64,000 nucleotides of DNA, from contig OY735233.1 in assembly GCA_963457665.1 (NCBI GenBank), positions 44,900,392 through 44,964,391 of the forward strand, in the 5' to 3' direction. The notes beneath the pieces were generated by a model that saw nothing but the letters and a program-made list of their open reading frames with translations, searched no databases and was not told the DNA's origin. The translations under genes and the position numbers were made by a program. The stretch comes from Thysanoteuthis rhombus. Its lineage: Eukaryota; Mollusca; Cephalopoda; Oegopsida; Thysanoteuthidae. Shown here one piece after another: positions 22,201 through 31,183 of the stretch. Positions within the stretch are counted from its first letter, which is position 1. The number at the start of each line of letters is the position of its first letter.

Positions 22201-24918
22201 TTGAGTATGTGGAAAATTTCAAGCTTCTATGATAGTAACAGCTGGGCAAAGTCTGGATGGATATGTTGATAGATATATGGATTGAGAAATAATCTCAGGA
22301 ACACTTCAATAACCAAAATCTTACAACAGTGATTAAACCTGTATGGTGTGGGTAGTGGTTATCAATTAAGCTAGGGGACATGAAGAAAAGTTCTTTTTTT
22401 GGAGAAAATTAACATACATTCAAAACACATACGCTTTAAGTGGAGCAGAAGCTTATCTTGAAAGTATTTTTCTGCCTGACTGCCCCCCCCTCGCGAAAAA
22501 AATATTGCAAGTAGAAACAAACCTATTTACTTTAATAATTACTTAGTATATTATATATAAAAGAAACAAAAAACTAAAATTTATTAAACTTGAGGTAAAA
22601 GGCAATTGGCTTCAGTGTGTGGTATGAAGTCTCTCAATAAAAACATTAATTCATGAATAGCTTGATGAATGAAATCAGGAAAAAAAAAACCATATCAAGA
22701 AGATTCAGATTATATGAACATTTTCTGACCTGAATGGAGAAGAAACACTTCGTCTACAAGTGGAATTATAGATAATTTCTACATTTTTGTTTAAATGTGT
22801 GCACTGGAATATTTTCATATCAATGTTTTCTAGAAAAATTATAAAATGTGATTATGAAAGGGTGAATTTAGGATTCTGTAGTTTTTTGGGTTTTTTTTCC
22901 TTCTTCGGTAGACATTTGCCTTAATGATTTTATGGAAAGATGTTTTTTGTTTTTCAATTTGATCATCCCGGACTAACACTTAACAATTGTGGTCCCTCCT
23001 TATTCAGTTTCAGTTACTGCAATCAATTCCAGAAATTAACAATTTCCTAAAGATGCTGTCTCTACATCTGAGAAGGGTCATTAATATTCACTGTTTTGGG
23101 GGTTTTTTTGGGTTTTTTTTTCCTTTGTTTTTGTTTTTTGTGGGGACAATTGAAGTCCTTTGTGTTTGTGTCGTTTTCAAAGCATTTTGGACAATGCATT
23201 TTTCTGGTCTTCTTCAAGTGAATTATCCCAATGTGATTGTGGTAAATAGAATTTTTCCTCCAGTGGTAGCAATACTTATAAACGTAGGATTCTGGTGTTT
23301 TCTTTTCCTTACCTTGTTTGGCCTGGATTTCAATATTTTGTCCCTGGAACCTGAATCGGGGTTGATCTCTGCACTTGTCCGTCATACAACCTTTGTTAAA
23401 GTATATTGTTATAATTGTTCTATTTTACTTATTAAGCCTAATTCACGAATCAAACCTTACCCTAGGTTTGTACAATTATGGACACAGCTAACAAAAGAAG
23501 CTGAACTGATAATCTGCTTAAAATTTAGCGGAAGCAAGAATAACTGCTGACTTTTATTATATGAATTTAGCTTTGGTTCGTTTTTCTGCTCTAAAAACCC
23601 TTAAAAACAGACCTAGATATGTTGTAGCTTAGATATAGAGCTTTAAATAAACTGTAAACTAATGTTTAATTTCATTTGTTCATTTAATTATTCATCTACA
23701 CTTTGATCATCACCTGATATCAGTATTCTATATGTTTTTATAATCTCTATGTCTAAGCTACAACCTACTTAAATTCCAACTCTCTCGGTCAGTTTTCAAG
23801 GGTTTTAGAGCAAAAGAAATGACCTGAAGCTAAATTCATATGAGTGAAACTTAACAATTATCTTTGCTTTTGTTAGATTTTTCACAGCTTAACGGTTTAG
23901 CGTTTTTGTTAGCTGTGCTCACCACGGGGTATGTATAGGCAAAAAAATAATATAGAGATAGTTTGGCACTATTCAGTTTCAGGCATCCAGATAAGGAGCT
24001 ACAGTATTCCACACATTACACCCTTAAGTACCATGTTGAATTTTAACTTGTGTTTTATAATTTGTAACTTTTATTCATTGTATTTTCTCTTTATATTTTT
24101 CTGTATTGTAACTCCTGTGTTTGGTTTTTCTTGTTCAAAATTGATGGAAATTGAAAATACTTCATTGCATGTTTTCAAATCGTTTTATTTTCATACTAAT
24201 CAACTAATATGTACAACAGAATCTCTAATGGATGTTATACATACATTCAAGTGTATATAAGAAGAAAAAGAGTAATACACTATTGTAAGACAAGTTATCT
24301 TGTCCACGGTACTGAACTGGTGATTTGCCAAGTCAAGCTATTTTGTTAGTAGCACTGGACAGAGGATTTATCTTGTTAGTGGGTCAGGACTGATGACTTG
24401 CTGAGACAAGTTATCTCGTTGGTGGATCTGAACTCATGACTTGTTAAGACAAGTTATCTCATTAGTGGATCTGGACTGATGACTTGCTAAGACAAGTTAT
24501 CTCGTTAGTCTCAGTAAATGGGTTAATGTTGTTTTTAAAAAAAAAAAATAACTTAATCACTTGATCTTTATCTTTTGTCCATATTCTATTTTTCTTTTTT
24601 TATACTTCCAGCACTGGATCTGTGCCGTCTTTGTTGTCACCTAAGAAAACCGTGACTAAGACGACGAAATCTCCCAAACGTCGTCCTTTGCAACGTTCTC
24701 AAACCATCTCGGAGAAGCCCTCAGAATCAAAAGTGAGAGATTTAAAAGGTCCCCTAATGAACATCTGCTGTGACTGCAAAAGCATGGTGTGCGAGGTCAT
24801 TCAGGCCAGCCGACTGTCCATCTCACTGGCCAGCCAGACAAAGGAGAACGATATACCAAAACCAAGGAACAAATCTTCAAAAGTTAGCTTTAAAACCAAC
24901 TCAACAGACGAGTCTTAA
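9456..24918 (+). CDS. SPIRE: SPIRE actin-nucleation factor, C-terminal part (4 exons)
   Basis: Joined exons 9456-9593, 10331-10432, 12310-12416 and 24612-24918 keep one frame and give 217 residues plus stop. SPIRE proteins nucleate actin with WH2 repeats, cooperate with formins through an N-terminal KIND domain, and are brought to vesicle membranes (Rab11/myosin V transport) by a C-terminal modified FYVE finger. Seen here: the Spir-box (IECLSLTLDEVMHIRQVL, residues ~7-24), then zinc-binding cysteine pairs CFSC, CRFC and CNKC, and after a variable Ser/Pro-rich loop the last pair in CCDCKSMVCEVI. That spacing matches the animal SPIRE FYVE-like domain. KIND and WH2 exons are not in the window, so the gene is 5'-partial. 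All introns are GT-AG. The C-terminal Lys/Ser tail is poorly conserved, as usual. Family assignment is firm; SPIRE1 versus SPIRE2 does not apply outside vertebrates. Confidence 0.93.
9719..9778 (+). pseudogene. decayed copy of the Spir-box exon's 3' end
   Basis: 60 bp that align with the last ~57 bp of the exon at 9456-9593, about 125 bp downstream of it. In the same frame it reads NLEWLYITQSQFFDLVSIGK against ELESLITQPQIYDLVSRGK in the true exon, with no stop. It is preceded by an AATAG that could act as a weak acceptor. The donor position reads AAA|GCAAGT, a GC instead of GT. It is either a dead local duplication or a rarely used GC-AG exon; the former is likelier. Confidence 0.6.
9913..9932. 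repeat. (TA)n microsatellite
   Basis: A short TA run in a SPIRE intron. Confidence 0.9.
10009..10085 (-). mobile_element. tRNA-like sequence / SINE head
   Basis: On the minus strand the stretch reads CCAGTTCCGTAGCTCAGAGG at its 5' end, with an A-box-like TAGCTCAGAGGTAGGAT and a B-box GGTTTCAATCC at the normal distance, and ends GGTACTGG, which can pair with the start. The length (about 77 nt) fits a tRNA. The acceptor stem is imperfect and it lies inside a SPIRE intron, so a SINE head or tRNA pseudogene is the safer call. Confidence 0.55.
10240..10302. repeat. (TA)n microsatellite
   Basis: About 26 TA dinucleotides and a short interrupted tail, ending less than 30 bp before the acceptor of the zinc-finger exon. 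Length variation here could bear on splicing of that exon. Confidence 0.95.
10331..10432 (+). CDS. SPIRE: SPIRE exon: FYVE-like finger, first three Cys pairs
   Basis: 34 codons, phase 0 at both ends, acceptor TTGTTTTTCAG and donor AAG|GTAAGT. It encodes three of the four zinc-binding cysteine pairs (CFSC, CRFC, CNKC) of the modified FYVE domain that targets SPIRE to intracellular membranes. Aromatic and basic residues between the pairs match the family. Confidence 0.94.
10433..12309. other. SPIRE intron with a degenerate dispersed repeat
   Basis: No exon seen. 11105-11760 shares blocks with 59850-60540: AGAGAGCGCAT(A/G)CCT, a CATTGAAAT block and a GATAT...GTG block. This is probably two diverged copies of one retroposon. 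The other open frames are AT-rich noise. Confidence 0.6.
12310..12416 (+). CDS. SPIRE: SPIRE exon: end of FYVE-like region, variable loop start
   Basis: 107 nt, entering in phase 0 and leaving in phase 2, acceptor TTTGTCTCCAG and donor ACCAG|GTAGAG. It encodes MHVPTEHFNKIPVYTLSPSP and the start of the Ser/Pro-rich loop, matching the KMRLPSKPYSTLPIFSLGP-type stretch that follows the third cysteine pair in other SPIRE proteins. Confidence 0.9.
13440..13640. mobile_element. MITE with long inverted repeats (GGGAGATAATCCAAG ends)
   Basis: The left arm begins AGGGGAGATAATCCAAGG and runs into ACCCAACACAGGCATTTAG. The right arm, read in reverse complement, begins GAGGGAGATAATCCAAGC and runs into ACCCAACATATGCATTGAA. 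Arms are about 70-80 bp with a short centre. A related, larger copy lies at 60665-61125 and fragments occur near 25835. Confidence 0.75.
14800..14880. repeat. dispersed repeat fragment (partner at 56533-56600)
   Basis: Shares the order ATTATGACAGG, CCCCCACACT, ATAAA and CC(A/C)ACCC with 56533-56600 in the same orientation. Family not recognised. Confidence 0.5.
15180..16098 (-). mobile_element. Tc1/mariner-type DNA transposon, decayed, internally deleted
   Basis: Terminal inverted repeats are visible: the left end CACTGCTGAGCCAAAACA then TTATGACC, and the right end GTCATAAAGATTTGGCTCAT then CAGTG, which are complementary. The transposase lies on the minus strand and is broken. A 101-codon open remnant (15301-15606) keeps DDWVIFKPDNEPC, which corresponds to the catalytic-region FQQDNAPCH motif of Tc1-like DDE transposases, with AFMATVFYDDW-type sequence before it. 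Near 15860-15920, minus-strand sequence matches the N-terminal helix-turn-helix region. Several frame breaks make it inactive. The element type is widespread in fish and invertebrates and is recognised here from its conserved end sequences. Confidence 0.88.
16234..16288. repeat. (CT)n(CA)n microsatellite
   Basis: A short CT run followed by about 22 CA dinucleotides, inside the large SPIRE intron. Confidence 0.95.
17516..17541. repeat. poly(T) tract
   Basis: About 25 T residues; simple sequence. Confidence 0.9.
18140..18560. repeat. dispersed repeat, partly shared with 42020-42130
   Basis: Two blocks, TCACTCAATAGAAACCGTCA and ACTGAAGAAACCTATG, occur here about 370 bp apart and at 42030-42090 close together. 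Between them at 18186-18240 is a GGGGTGATCAATTA(G/A)AAA block repeated at 21994-22045. This suggests nested mobile DNA; no family name is offered. Confidence 0.55.
18768..18809. repeat. (TTA)n microsatellite
   Basis: Imperfect TTA/TTAG trinucleotide run next to a copy of the GATGAAGTATTGTAA repeat. Confidence 0.85.
21770..21870 (+). mobile_element. SINE fragment
   Basis: A B-box-like GGGTTCCAATTCTC is followed by ATTTATTTTCAATCGCACT and TTTACTTGTTGCC, parallel to the body of the SINE at 34960-35100. Ends are missing. Confidence 0.5.
23125..23360. repeat. dispersed repeat, second copy of 2740-2955
   Basis: Same orientation and block order as 2740-2955. The 187-codon plus-strand open frame that spans it (22987-23550) runs across two different repeats and is not a gene. 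Confidence 0.6.
23461..23939. mobile_element. fold-back element, ~180-190 bp inverted arms
   Basis: Left arm about 23461-23640 and right arm about 23746-23939 are inverted copies around a ~105 bp centre. Matching blocks in order are CCTAGG/CCTATAC at the tips, CACAGCTAACAAAA, TATGAATTTAGCTT, TGCTCTAAAA(A)CCCTT and TTGTAGCTTAGA(T/C)ATAGAG at the inner ends. No coding capacity. It is large for a MITE and would form a long hairpin in the SPIRE pre-mRNA. Confidence 0.8.
24288..24510. repeat. 43-bp minisatellite, about five copies
   Basis: Copies begin at 24288, 24331, 24361 (a 30-bp short unit precedes it), 24404, 24447 and 24490. The unit starts AGACAAGTTATCTCGTTAGT and ends CTGATGACTTGCTA. It lies about 100 bp before the acceptor of the last SPIRE exon. 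The period equals that of the array at 45370 but the units look unrelated. Confidence 0.88.
24612..24918 (+). CDS. SPIRE: SPIRE terminal exon: last Cys pair and C-terminus
   Basis: Acceptor ATACTTCCAG, entry in phase 2, stop TAA at 24916-24918. It encodes a basic Ser/Thr/Lys-rich loop (STGSVPSLLSPKKT onward), then LMNICCDCKSMVCEVIQASR, which supplies the fourth zinc-binding cysteine pair of the FYVE-like finger as in vertebrate SPIRE (VCVDCKKFISEII), and a non-conserved tail ending NSTDES. CG dinucleotides are clearly more frequent than in the flanks. Confidence 0.93.
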
Positions 24919-25094
24919 GATTATTTGAAGAGAAAAAAAAAAAGTTATGGTTGAATGGGGTGGGGGGAATTTTGTGGGAGAGAAAAATGGACAAAATATA
25001 AATGACTAAATTATCTGTGATGTTGTTTGGGATTTTGGTGCTTCTTTAGATGAGCCCCCTTTTCTAGGGGGAGATAACTATGTATTGTTAAATT

Positions 25095-25818
25095 ACAGTC
25101 GTGTGTCGCTTAATGTCCAAGATACCTTCTGTGAAATTGGACATTATGCGATTTTGACCTTTTTTTGTTTGTTTGTTTTTCTCTTTGCTTTTGGTCACCC
25201 TATGCTATACCTTTTGGCCACTTTTCCTATGAAAGGGTTAAATAAAGAGGAGTGAACACTATATTATGCATGTACTTAGCAAAGCTATATGCAATACTTG
25301 TACAGTACCAGTATTGACTGAAAAACCATGATGCTGTACACATAAAGCACTGTATTTCAACCAACACGAGTTTTGTTGCATTTGAGAGTCTTTTATGCTG
25401 TTCCAAAAGTGAGATAACGCAATAAAACACAAATAAGCATCTTGCATGAGATTGGGAGCTGCGTTTTTCTGAAGATGAGTCAAAGCATACACTGTTATAC
25501 AGTAAACGTTTTTTTCAAGTAGGAAAAGTTTAAAATATAGAACAGTACATATCTGAGCTAGTGACATAGGTGGATAATGACTCTTATGAAATATGTACAG
25601 TATCAGTGGTTATCTATTATATCATTATACGCCTGGCTGCTCAATCGCTTTGTTTACAGTGCAAAAGACACAAGCATGTTGGGTTTGCTACTACTTCTGG
25701 TTATGTCTATGTCTTGTTCTCCAATAAGGTTTTTTGAACTCAACTATAACCTTATCGGACTACGGATATATATGTGGTCAGATGTTGTTTGGAAGGACAT
25801 TAAATGATGCGTGACTGT
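25095..25818. mobile_element. non-autonomous DNA transposon, TA-flanked, CAGTCGTGTGTCGC ends
   Basis: The left end ACAGTCGTGTGTCGCTTAAT followed by GTCC and the right end GGACATTAAATGATGCGTGA followed by CTGT are inverted repeats. TA is present outside both CAGT termini, as expected for Tc1/mariner/pogo-type target duplication. A second internal block near 25131 repeats the GGACATTATGCGA motif. No transposase is visible. Terminal design resembles a vertebrate element that also starts CAGTCGTGCGTCGCTTAA; that comparison is from memory. Confidence 0.78.
25241..25246 (+). promoter_or_regulatory. candidate poly(A) signal for SPIRE
   Basis: AATAAA, the first canonical signal after the SPIRE stop (24918); it lies inside the transposon-like element at 25095-25818. 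If used, the mRNA 3' end would be supplied by the element. Not tested. Confidence 0.4.
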
Positions 25819-26208
25819 ACTTATGCAGCAGGGTTAGCCAACACAGGCATTGGAATAGTGTGCTAAGTCTCTGAGATGAAGCTCAGATATCTCTCATTCT
25901 GGCCAAATATGGCAACCCTATTATTCTGTAGCAACCAAGGTATTCATCACACCTTCATGCAAAGAATTACTGAATAGTCACCATAAATGAATTACAATTA
26001 AAATTTGGTACTTTGTTGTATTTCTATCACCACAACCAACTTTTTTTTTTTTCTTTCCCTTTCGTTCTACCTAAGCCAATTCTGAAGTAGATTTTTATAA
26101 ACCATCTTTTTGGCATTAAAGGTTGATTATTGCCATTGCCAGCTACCATATAGAAAATTGTTGAAATTTGGTGTTACTCTAATTGTTTTGTTGTTCATTT
26201 TCTGTTAG

Positions 26209-26290
26209 ATGAAGTATTGTAAATGATTATTATTAATTTTGACAACTATTTACCTTCATCTTTGATTTTTTTTTTTTTTTAGTTGCTTTA
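26209..26290. repeat. GATGAAGTATTGTAAAT repeat copy
   Basis: AGATGAAGTATTGTAAATG is followed by TTATTATTAATTTTGACAAC, TTTACCTTCATCT and a T run. Same order as at 18808-18890 and in part 34880-34950. It immediately precedes a SINE-like stretch. Confidence 0.55.
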
Positions 26291-26354
26291 TCACAGCTTG
26301 AGTCAGGTTGTCAGTTATGGTCGTGTATAGATACAGATTGGAATAGAGTAGTCT

Positions 26355-26560
26355 TAAAGATTGGATTTGGACTCCTGCAAGCCATCAAAGCTCCTGTAGC
26401 TAAGTTGATATAGCAGCTGATGCATTTAACCAAGGTTTCCTGTGGCAGGAAGGACATGAGTTAGTGTCACCAGCAGCTTATTCTTCATTTCTAATCTGTA
26501 TTGTTTTACCTACTGCCATAGGTTGACGACCGGAGTCAAGTTGTGATAGAAGGTAAATAG
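26355..26560 (+). mobile_element. tRNA-derived SINE copy, diverged
   Basis: An A-box-like CTGTAGCTAAGTTGATATAG, a body with ATTTCTAATCTGTATTGTTT, and an end TACTGCCATAGGTTGACG. Head, body spacing and tail parallel the copies at 4395 and 34960 but are more diverged. Confidence 0.5.
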
Positions 26561-26950
26561 TGGACATATTGAAAATAATGGTTTACTGTTATTCTCTTAT
26601 AGGTTTAGGGGGTCATCTAAAGAAGTGCAGAATTTTTTTTAATTTTTTTTTTTTTTTTCTAAATTTTTATTTCTTTGTCATTTTTCTGGATGATAAAAGT
26701 TGAGGCAGATGCAGGTTCTGGTTTGTTAATATGGTCGCAGCAGAAGCAACAAACCGGCATTGTCTCTATTGCCTGCTAACTGCATCAGTAGGGCCACTAT
26801 GTGGTGTTACTGGGCAACCCTAAAAAAAAAAAGAAAAACGGACTTTAAAGAAATGACTCTCTTATTCAAAACTTTTATTTTTATTTATTTCTTTTGTTCC
26901 CCTGCATTGTTTCTTGGCTTATAAAGAGGAAGCTTATTAAAAAGAAAAAT

Positions 26951-26952
<2 letters not shown>

Positions 26953-26983
<31 letters not shown>
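26953..26983. repeat. poly(T) tract
   Basis: About 31 T residues; simple sequence. Confidence 0.9.
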
Positions 26984-27313
26984 CTGTAGGATTTGTAATT
27001 TATGATAACGATTGGAACAAAACAGTTTCATTGCCTTCTTTTCAAACCTCCTCTTGCTATTTTCCTCAAATTCTCCAACGTTGGTTCACTTTTTATCGCA
27101 ATTCACGGTTTGAACACAACTTTTTCACATCACCAATTTTGATCAAACAATTCAACTCCACTTTTTGGTATTTGATGTTGTTAACATGTTTTAGTTGGTC
27201 TATTCATCAGTCCTTGTCAGGTATAAAATATGTAAGAAAAAAAAACCGAAAAACTTATTTCTCCAAGGTAGAAAAAAATAAGGCATCAAGAAAAAAATAG
27301 CCATTAACTTTTA

Positions 27314-27560
27314 CAACTCTGTATTCTTTTTCAAGCGGGCTATGATTTTGTGCACTTTGTAACTTTAAAAGCCTGTAACTTACGTGTCTATTCAAGTTCA
27401 ATTAAAACTGACATGGCAACACAACAGTGAGATTCAAACACACTGTCGTTCAACAATCGGAGTCACCTGTAATGACAGAGCAAACTTTTTATGCTATTTG
27501 AATAAAGTTGCCTTCAGAATACTTCATATATGCCAATCAGAACATTCCATTTTAGTAACG
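27314..27560. repeat. dispersed repeat (partner at 28160-28395)
   Basis: Shares with 28160-28395, in the same orientation, GATTTTGTGCACTT(T/A)GTAAC, AAAGCCTGTAACT, CATG(G/A)CAACAC, a CGTTCA block and a GTTGCCT/GTCGCCT block. Two diverged copies of one mobile repeat lie about 850 bp apart. Family not recognised. Confidence 0.7.
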
Positions 27561-27856
27561 CTAGGTACGTGGACATTGTTGGTATATTAATGACAACCTT
27601 TATTTCTGTTGTCATTCTCCCTTTCCTGAGAGAAGTAAGGTTTTTCATCTTTCCCAAAGAATTGTACACCTTGACAAAGGCTTAAGAATGCAACGGCCAA
27701 AACATTGTGTTTACAGCATCTTGTACAAGAAAGGGTAATTCAATTGTGAGAATGAAATTTAGAATGTTGATGACTATTCTCAAAAGTTAATAGACAATAT
27801 CACATGTCACTCAACTTAGCAATAGTTCAAATTTTCTACCTCTTTCTCCTCCAAAA

Positions 27857-27940
27857 TACACGGTGTCCGTAAAGTCTTCCTCTATTTTATTACGCTGTTT
27901 AAAAAAAAAAAATAGATATAGAATTTATCGACACCCTGTA
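27857..27940. mobile_element. 84-bp MITE, almost entirely inverted repeat
   Basis: TA-bounded: TACACGGTGTCCGTAAAGTC at the left and, in reverse complement, TACAGGGTGTCGATAAATTC at the right. The pairing continues through CTATTTT/AAAATAG to a small A-rich loop. TA target sites and GGTGTC termini suggest a Tc1/mariner-related miniature element. Confidence 0.75.
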
Positions 27941-28159
27941 TATACATATACATATATATATATCTTAACAATCTTTTTTTCTCTTAATTAAACAAAGTAA
28001 TTTTTTCTGAAAGTATATACTTCACCCACCCATACTGGTGATTTCTTCTTGTCAAAATAAAATGGTTTGACATCTTTGAATATAAACCACCTTATTCTTC
28101 ATCCATTTGTAGATAGTTTCATGGCTAAAAGGCTCTATAAAAGGTTGGTTTATTAATCT

Positions 28160-28395
28160 TTAACACTCTGCAGTCTTTTTCAAGGGCACCAAGATTTTGT
28201 GCACTTAGTAACTTTGAAAGCCTGTAACTCGTGTGTTTGTTCATGCATGACTGGAATTACCATGACAACACATCCGCAAAATTGAAGCACCCTATCGTTC
28301 AGTGATTGGAGAAGCCTGCAGTGGCATGGCAAAAATTTTGCTTGTTGAACGAAGTCGCCTACTTTGCTAAAGGTCATTCAACAGTGTCCATGCTG
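28160..28395. repeat. dispersed repeat (partner at 27314-27560)
   Basis: Second copy. Its reverse strand happens to be open for 65 codons, which is a chance consequence of the repeat and not a gene. Confidence 0.7.
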
Positions 28396-28425
28396 AAACC
28401 TAAATATGATTATCTTGACCCCTGG

Positions 28426-28700
28426 TCATTTTTTTTCTGACTCCATACTCATCAAAAATCTTTTATTAGTGTATTTATAAAATTTACTCTATTTATCAGC
28501 TGTGGTGGTCTATGGCTCATATGATACGGAATCGATTATCGGCTATACATTGGCTCATATGATAAAAATGTTGATTTTTTTTTTTATCCTTCTCCAGACT
28601 TCATGCTCATTGAAAATCCTTTATTAGTTTATTTATAAAAATCGGTTTTATCTATCGGCCATAACAGTCTCTGGCTTACATGATAAAGAAGTTGATCATT
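28426..28700. repeat. tandem duplication, unit ~138 bp, two copies
   Basis: 28426-28560 and 28566-28700 share in order a T run, CT(C/T)CA.ACT.CATGCTCAT-like sequence, AAAATC(T/C)TTTATTAGT, ATTTATAAAA, TATC.GC and GGCT(C/T)A(T/C)ATGATA. The two copies are moderately diverged. Confidence 0.75.
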
Positions 28701-29509
28701 TGACAGACCATGTTTATAACATGCCCAGATTGAATTAAAGCATGCTGACAGATATGTAGATGTCAGTGTATTTATATACTTGCGAAGGCTGTAAAATCCT
28801 GTATCATAAATATTTATAGAGAATTGACTTTTTGTGCAGGTTTTAGTTTATTCTATAAACACATTGGTTTTTAATCAGGTGGCCCAGGTTCAAACCTCAA
28901 AAGGGGCATTCAGACTATGAATTAGTTTTTAATATTTGCGATGTACCTATATAAGGCCTACCCTGTACTCCCCCCTCTATTTGGGGTGGACATAATGATC
29001 TTTTCAACTAGCTTTCACAGATTAGAGCCTAGATTTGGGTATAAAGACTTTGGGCAGCTTTTACATCCTATGCCCCATGCTATTAGTTCAATTACATTCT
29101 TGTAAAATCTATAATAACCAATAGAATAAGCATTCAATCTTGCTCGTACTTGCTATCTCTCTTTACAAAAAAATAACCTTGCAAATGAAATGCAGCTTTT
29201 ATCTCGGTCATTACAACTTTCATATTCTTACAATTTACTGTCACAAAAGATTACAAACTTATTTATTGTTGACATTACAAACTCAATTAATTCAGAAAGA
29301 AACTAAACCCCACCCCCCTCTCAACCCCCCGCCTGTTTTGTTTATTTTCGCTATGTGTCAAAAAAATCTGAAATTTATTTGACCTTACATTTTCCTGTTA
29401 CACTTTCTGAAAATTTATATCTCCAAATTTATAACCTACAATTTCTGTGTAAATAAGAATTCTTTTTCAACCAATCATAACTCTTGCCATAGAAAGCAGT
29501 TGAATAGTT

Positions 29510-29712
29510 TTAACTCTCAAATTCATTCTAGCAAATTCAATAAGTTATTCAAGGGAGGTAACTTATGACCACTCCCTAGCACTTTTTGGTATTTTTTTTT
29601 TTTTAAATTTTTCTTTGATTCAATCCACAAATAATTCCATTTCTTTTAAATATTTTATTTATTCATTGAAGAGTTCCACAGCGGTTACAAGCTATCCAAC
29701 TTTAAGAGTTAA
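29510..29712. mobile_element. MITE, TTAACTCTTAAATTCAT family (copy 5, full length)
   Basis: Ends TTTAACTCTCAAATTCATT and CTTTAAGAGTTAA; interior AGGGAGGTAACTTATGACC and ATTCATTGAAGAGTTCCAC in family order. About 203 bp. Confidence 0.8.
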
Positions 29713-30935
29713 TACTGGTTTGATTTCATTCCTTTTTTTTCTTTTTTAATGGATTGTTTTTCATACCAAACCACTTTGTAATGTTGGCAAATTCTTCCTT
29801 ACAAATTCTTAGTCCTAAAGACAAATTCTCGTACAACAAAGAAGTTGTACATTCTTGTACAGAGATTCTAAGATTCACATACAAACATATATGTATATAA
29901 AAACTATGACATATTTCAAGTCAGTGTAAAGGGTGAAGGTAACTTTGAAAAACATTTTTATGGGTAATCAATATTTTTATGCCGTATATGCCAGACTATA
30001 AGATGAATGGTTCACAAGGTTTTTAGAGGACTACTGCTCACTATGATCCCTCAAAGCCCCCTTTACTTTCCATATCGATCTGTGGTAGACGTCTCCCTAG
30101 TCATGATACAAGTGCATTAGATGCAGTGTAATATTTGTATAGTTCTTTTGTTATAATTAAAGGTCCATCTTATATACCAGCATATACGGTAACAAACGAG
30201 AAATTTGGTTGATTTTGTTAATATTTCCATTATATTTCACATCATCTTCAGACAGAACACTTTGACAGACACCCACGCATATATACACTTACATATATGT
30301 GTGTGTTTCTAGTGGGATTCCTCTCTCTCTCATACACACTCACACACACATATATATATACAAACGCACATATATATATGTATGCACACAAAAACCTTAT
30401 ATAAATTATTTTTGACTACAATTTTATTGAAAATTAGGACCAGTAAAATTCCCAATTTAAACAGAGTGCTCCCTGAAACTCACTGAAGCAGTCATTCTCA
30501 ATGGGGGTCATAAGTCTCCCTTGGGGGCCCTGCCACATTGAAAGAAATCATAGGTTGAAATGGTAATAAATAAATGTCTATCAGTTCTTACTACATCCCT
30601 ATTCAACAGGGTACCCTAGAACCTGAGAAGAGCTCTTAAGGAGGCCCGTGTTCAAAAAAGGCTGAGAATAGCTGAGTCTTGTCTTGAGTCTCCTTTTTGG
30701 ATGTGGAGTAGAGATAGTGGCCAGTTGTAAACAGAAGTGCGAACTAAGTTAGTTCATGAAGGGCACATTAATGAACTGGAGTTATGGTTCAAGTCACCAG
30801 AAGTTATTTGTTACTTTTTGCAACCACAGAACAATAAGGACGCAAATACAAGAATTAGCTCATTGGGCTTACGCCAATAGAATATTAGGGACAAATAAAT
30901 TCAGCAAATACAACATACATGCATACACACACTTG

Positions 30936-31090
30936 TGTTGCCAACTCGAAAAAATTTTTTGTGCTTAATCGACCTCGAAAAAGTGTCAAAAACTCAAATA
31001 TGCTCTAACGAACAATGTTTGCCATTTCAATAGATTGAAATGGCTGGATGTGCTTAAAATTGCTAAAAAATAGTGATTTAAAAAGATAAT
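30936..31090. repeat. dispersed repeat, TTGCCAACTC family
   Basis: Begins GTTGCCAACTCGAAAAA and continues with CTCGAAAAAGTGTCAAAAA and TGCTAAAAAATAGTGATTTA. Related stretches are at 34165-34350 (inverted), 42310-42590, 52615-52860, 54355-54610 and 60820-61010, which share GCTAATTTAGCGATTTTAGC and a TTAACACCCATG(C/T)T block. Confidence 0.6.
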
Positions 31091-31155
31091 GGGGGGCTAA
31101 TGATAGTGCTAAATGTTTTTTTTTGTACTGTCAAAATAAGAAACCTTAATTGGAC

Positions 31156-31183
31156 TACACACACACACACACACACACACACG
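31156..31183. repeat. (CA)n microsatellite
   Basis: Thirteen or so CA dinucleotides. Confidence 0.95.

Larger units (their letters stand above)
12417..24611. other. 12.2 kb SPIRE intron, repeat-filled
   Basis: Exon phases on each side (2 and 2) join correctly without an intervening exon. I found no additional SPIRE coding sequence inside. It contains a palindromic MITE (13440), a Tc1-like element (15180), CA and TTA microsatellites, a fold-back element (23461) and a 43-bp minisatellite (24288), listed separately, plus unassigned AT-rich DNA. Confidence 0.75.

Noticed and set aside
22987-23550. 187-codon plus-strand open frame
   Set aside because: It spans the end of one dispersed repeat and the start of the fold-back element, is Phe/Leu/Val-rich low-complexity sequence, and its first half is a reversed copy of a repeat also found at 2740.
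28180-28377. 65-codon minus-strand Cys/His-containing frame
   Set aside because: It lies within a dispersed repeat; the partner copy at 27314-27560 does not keep the frame.
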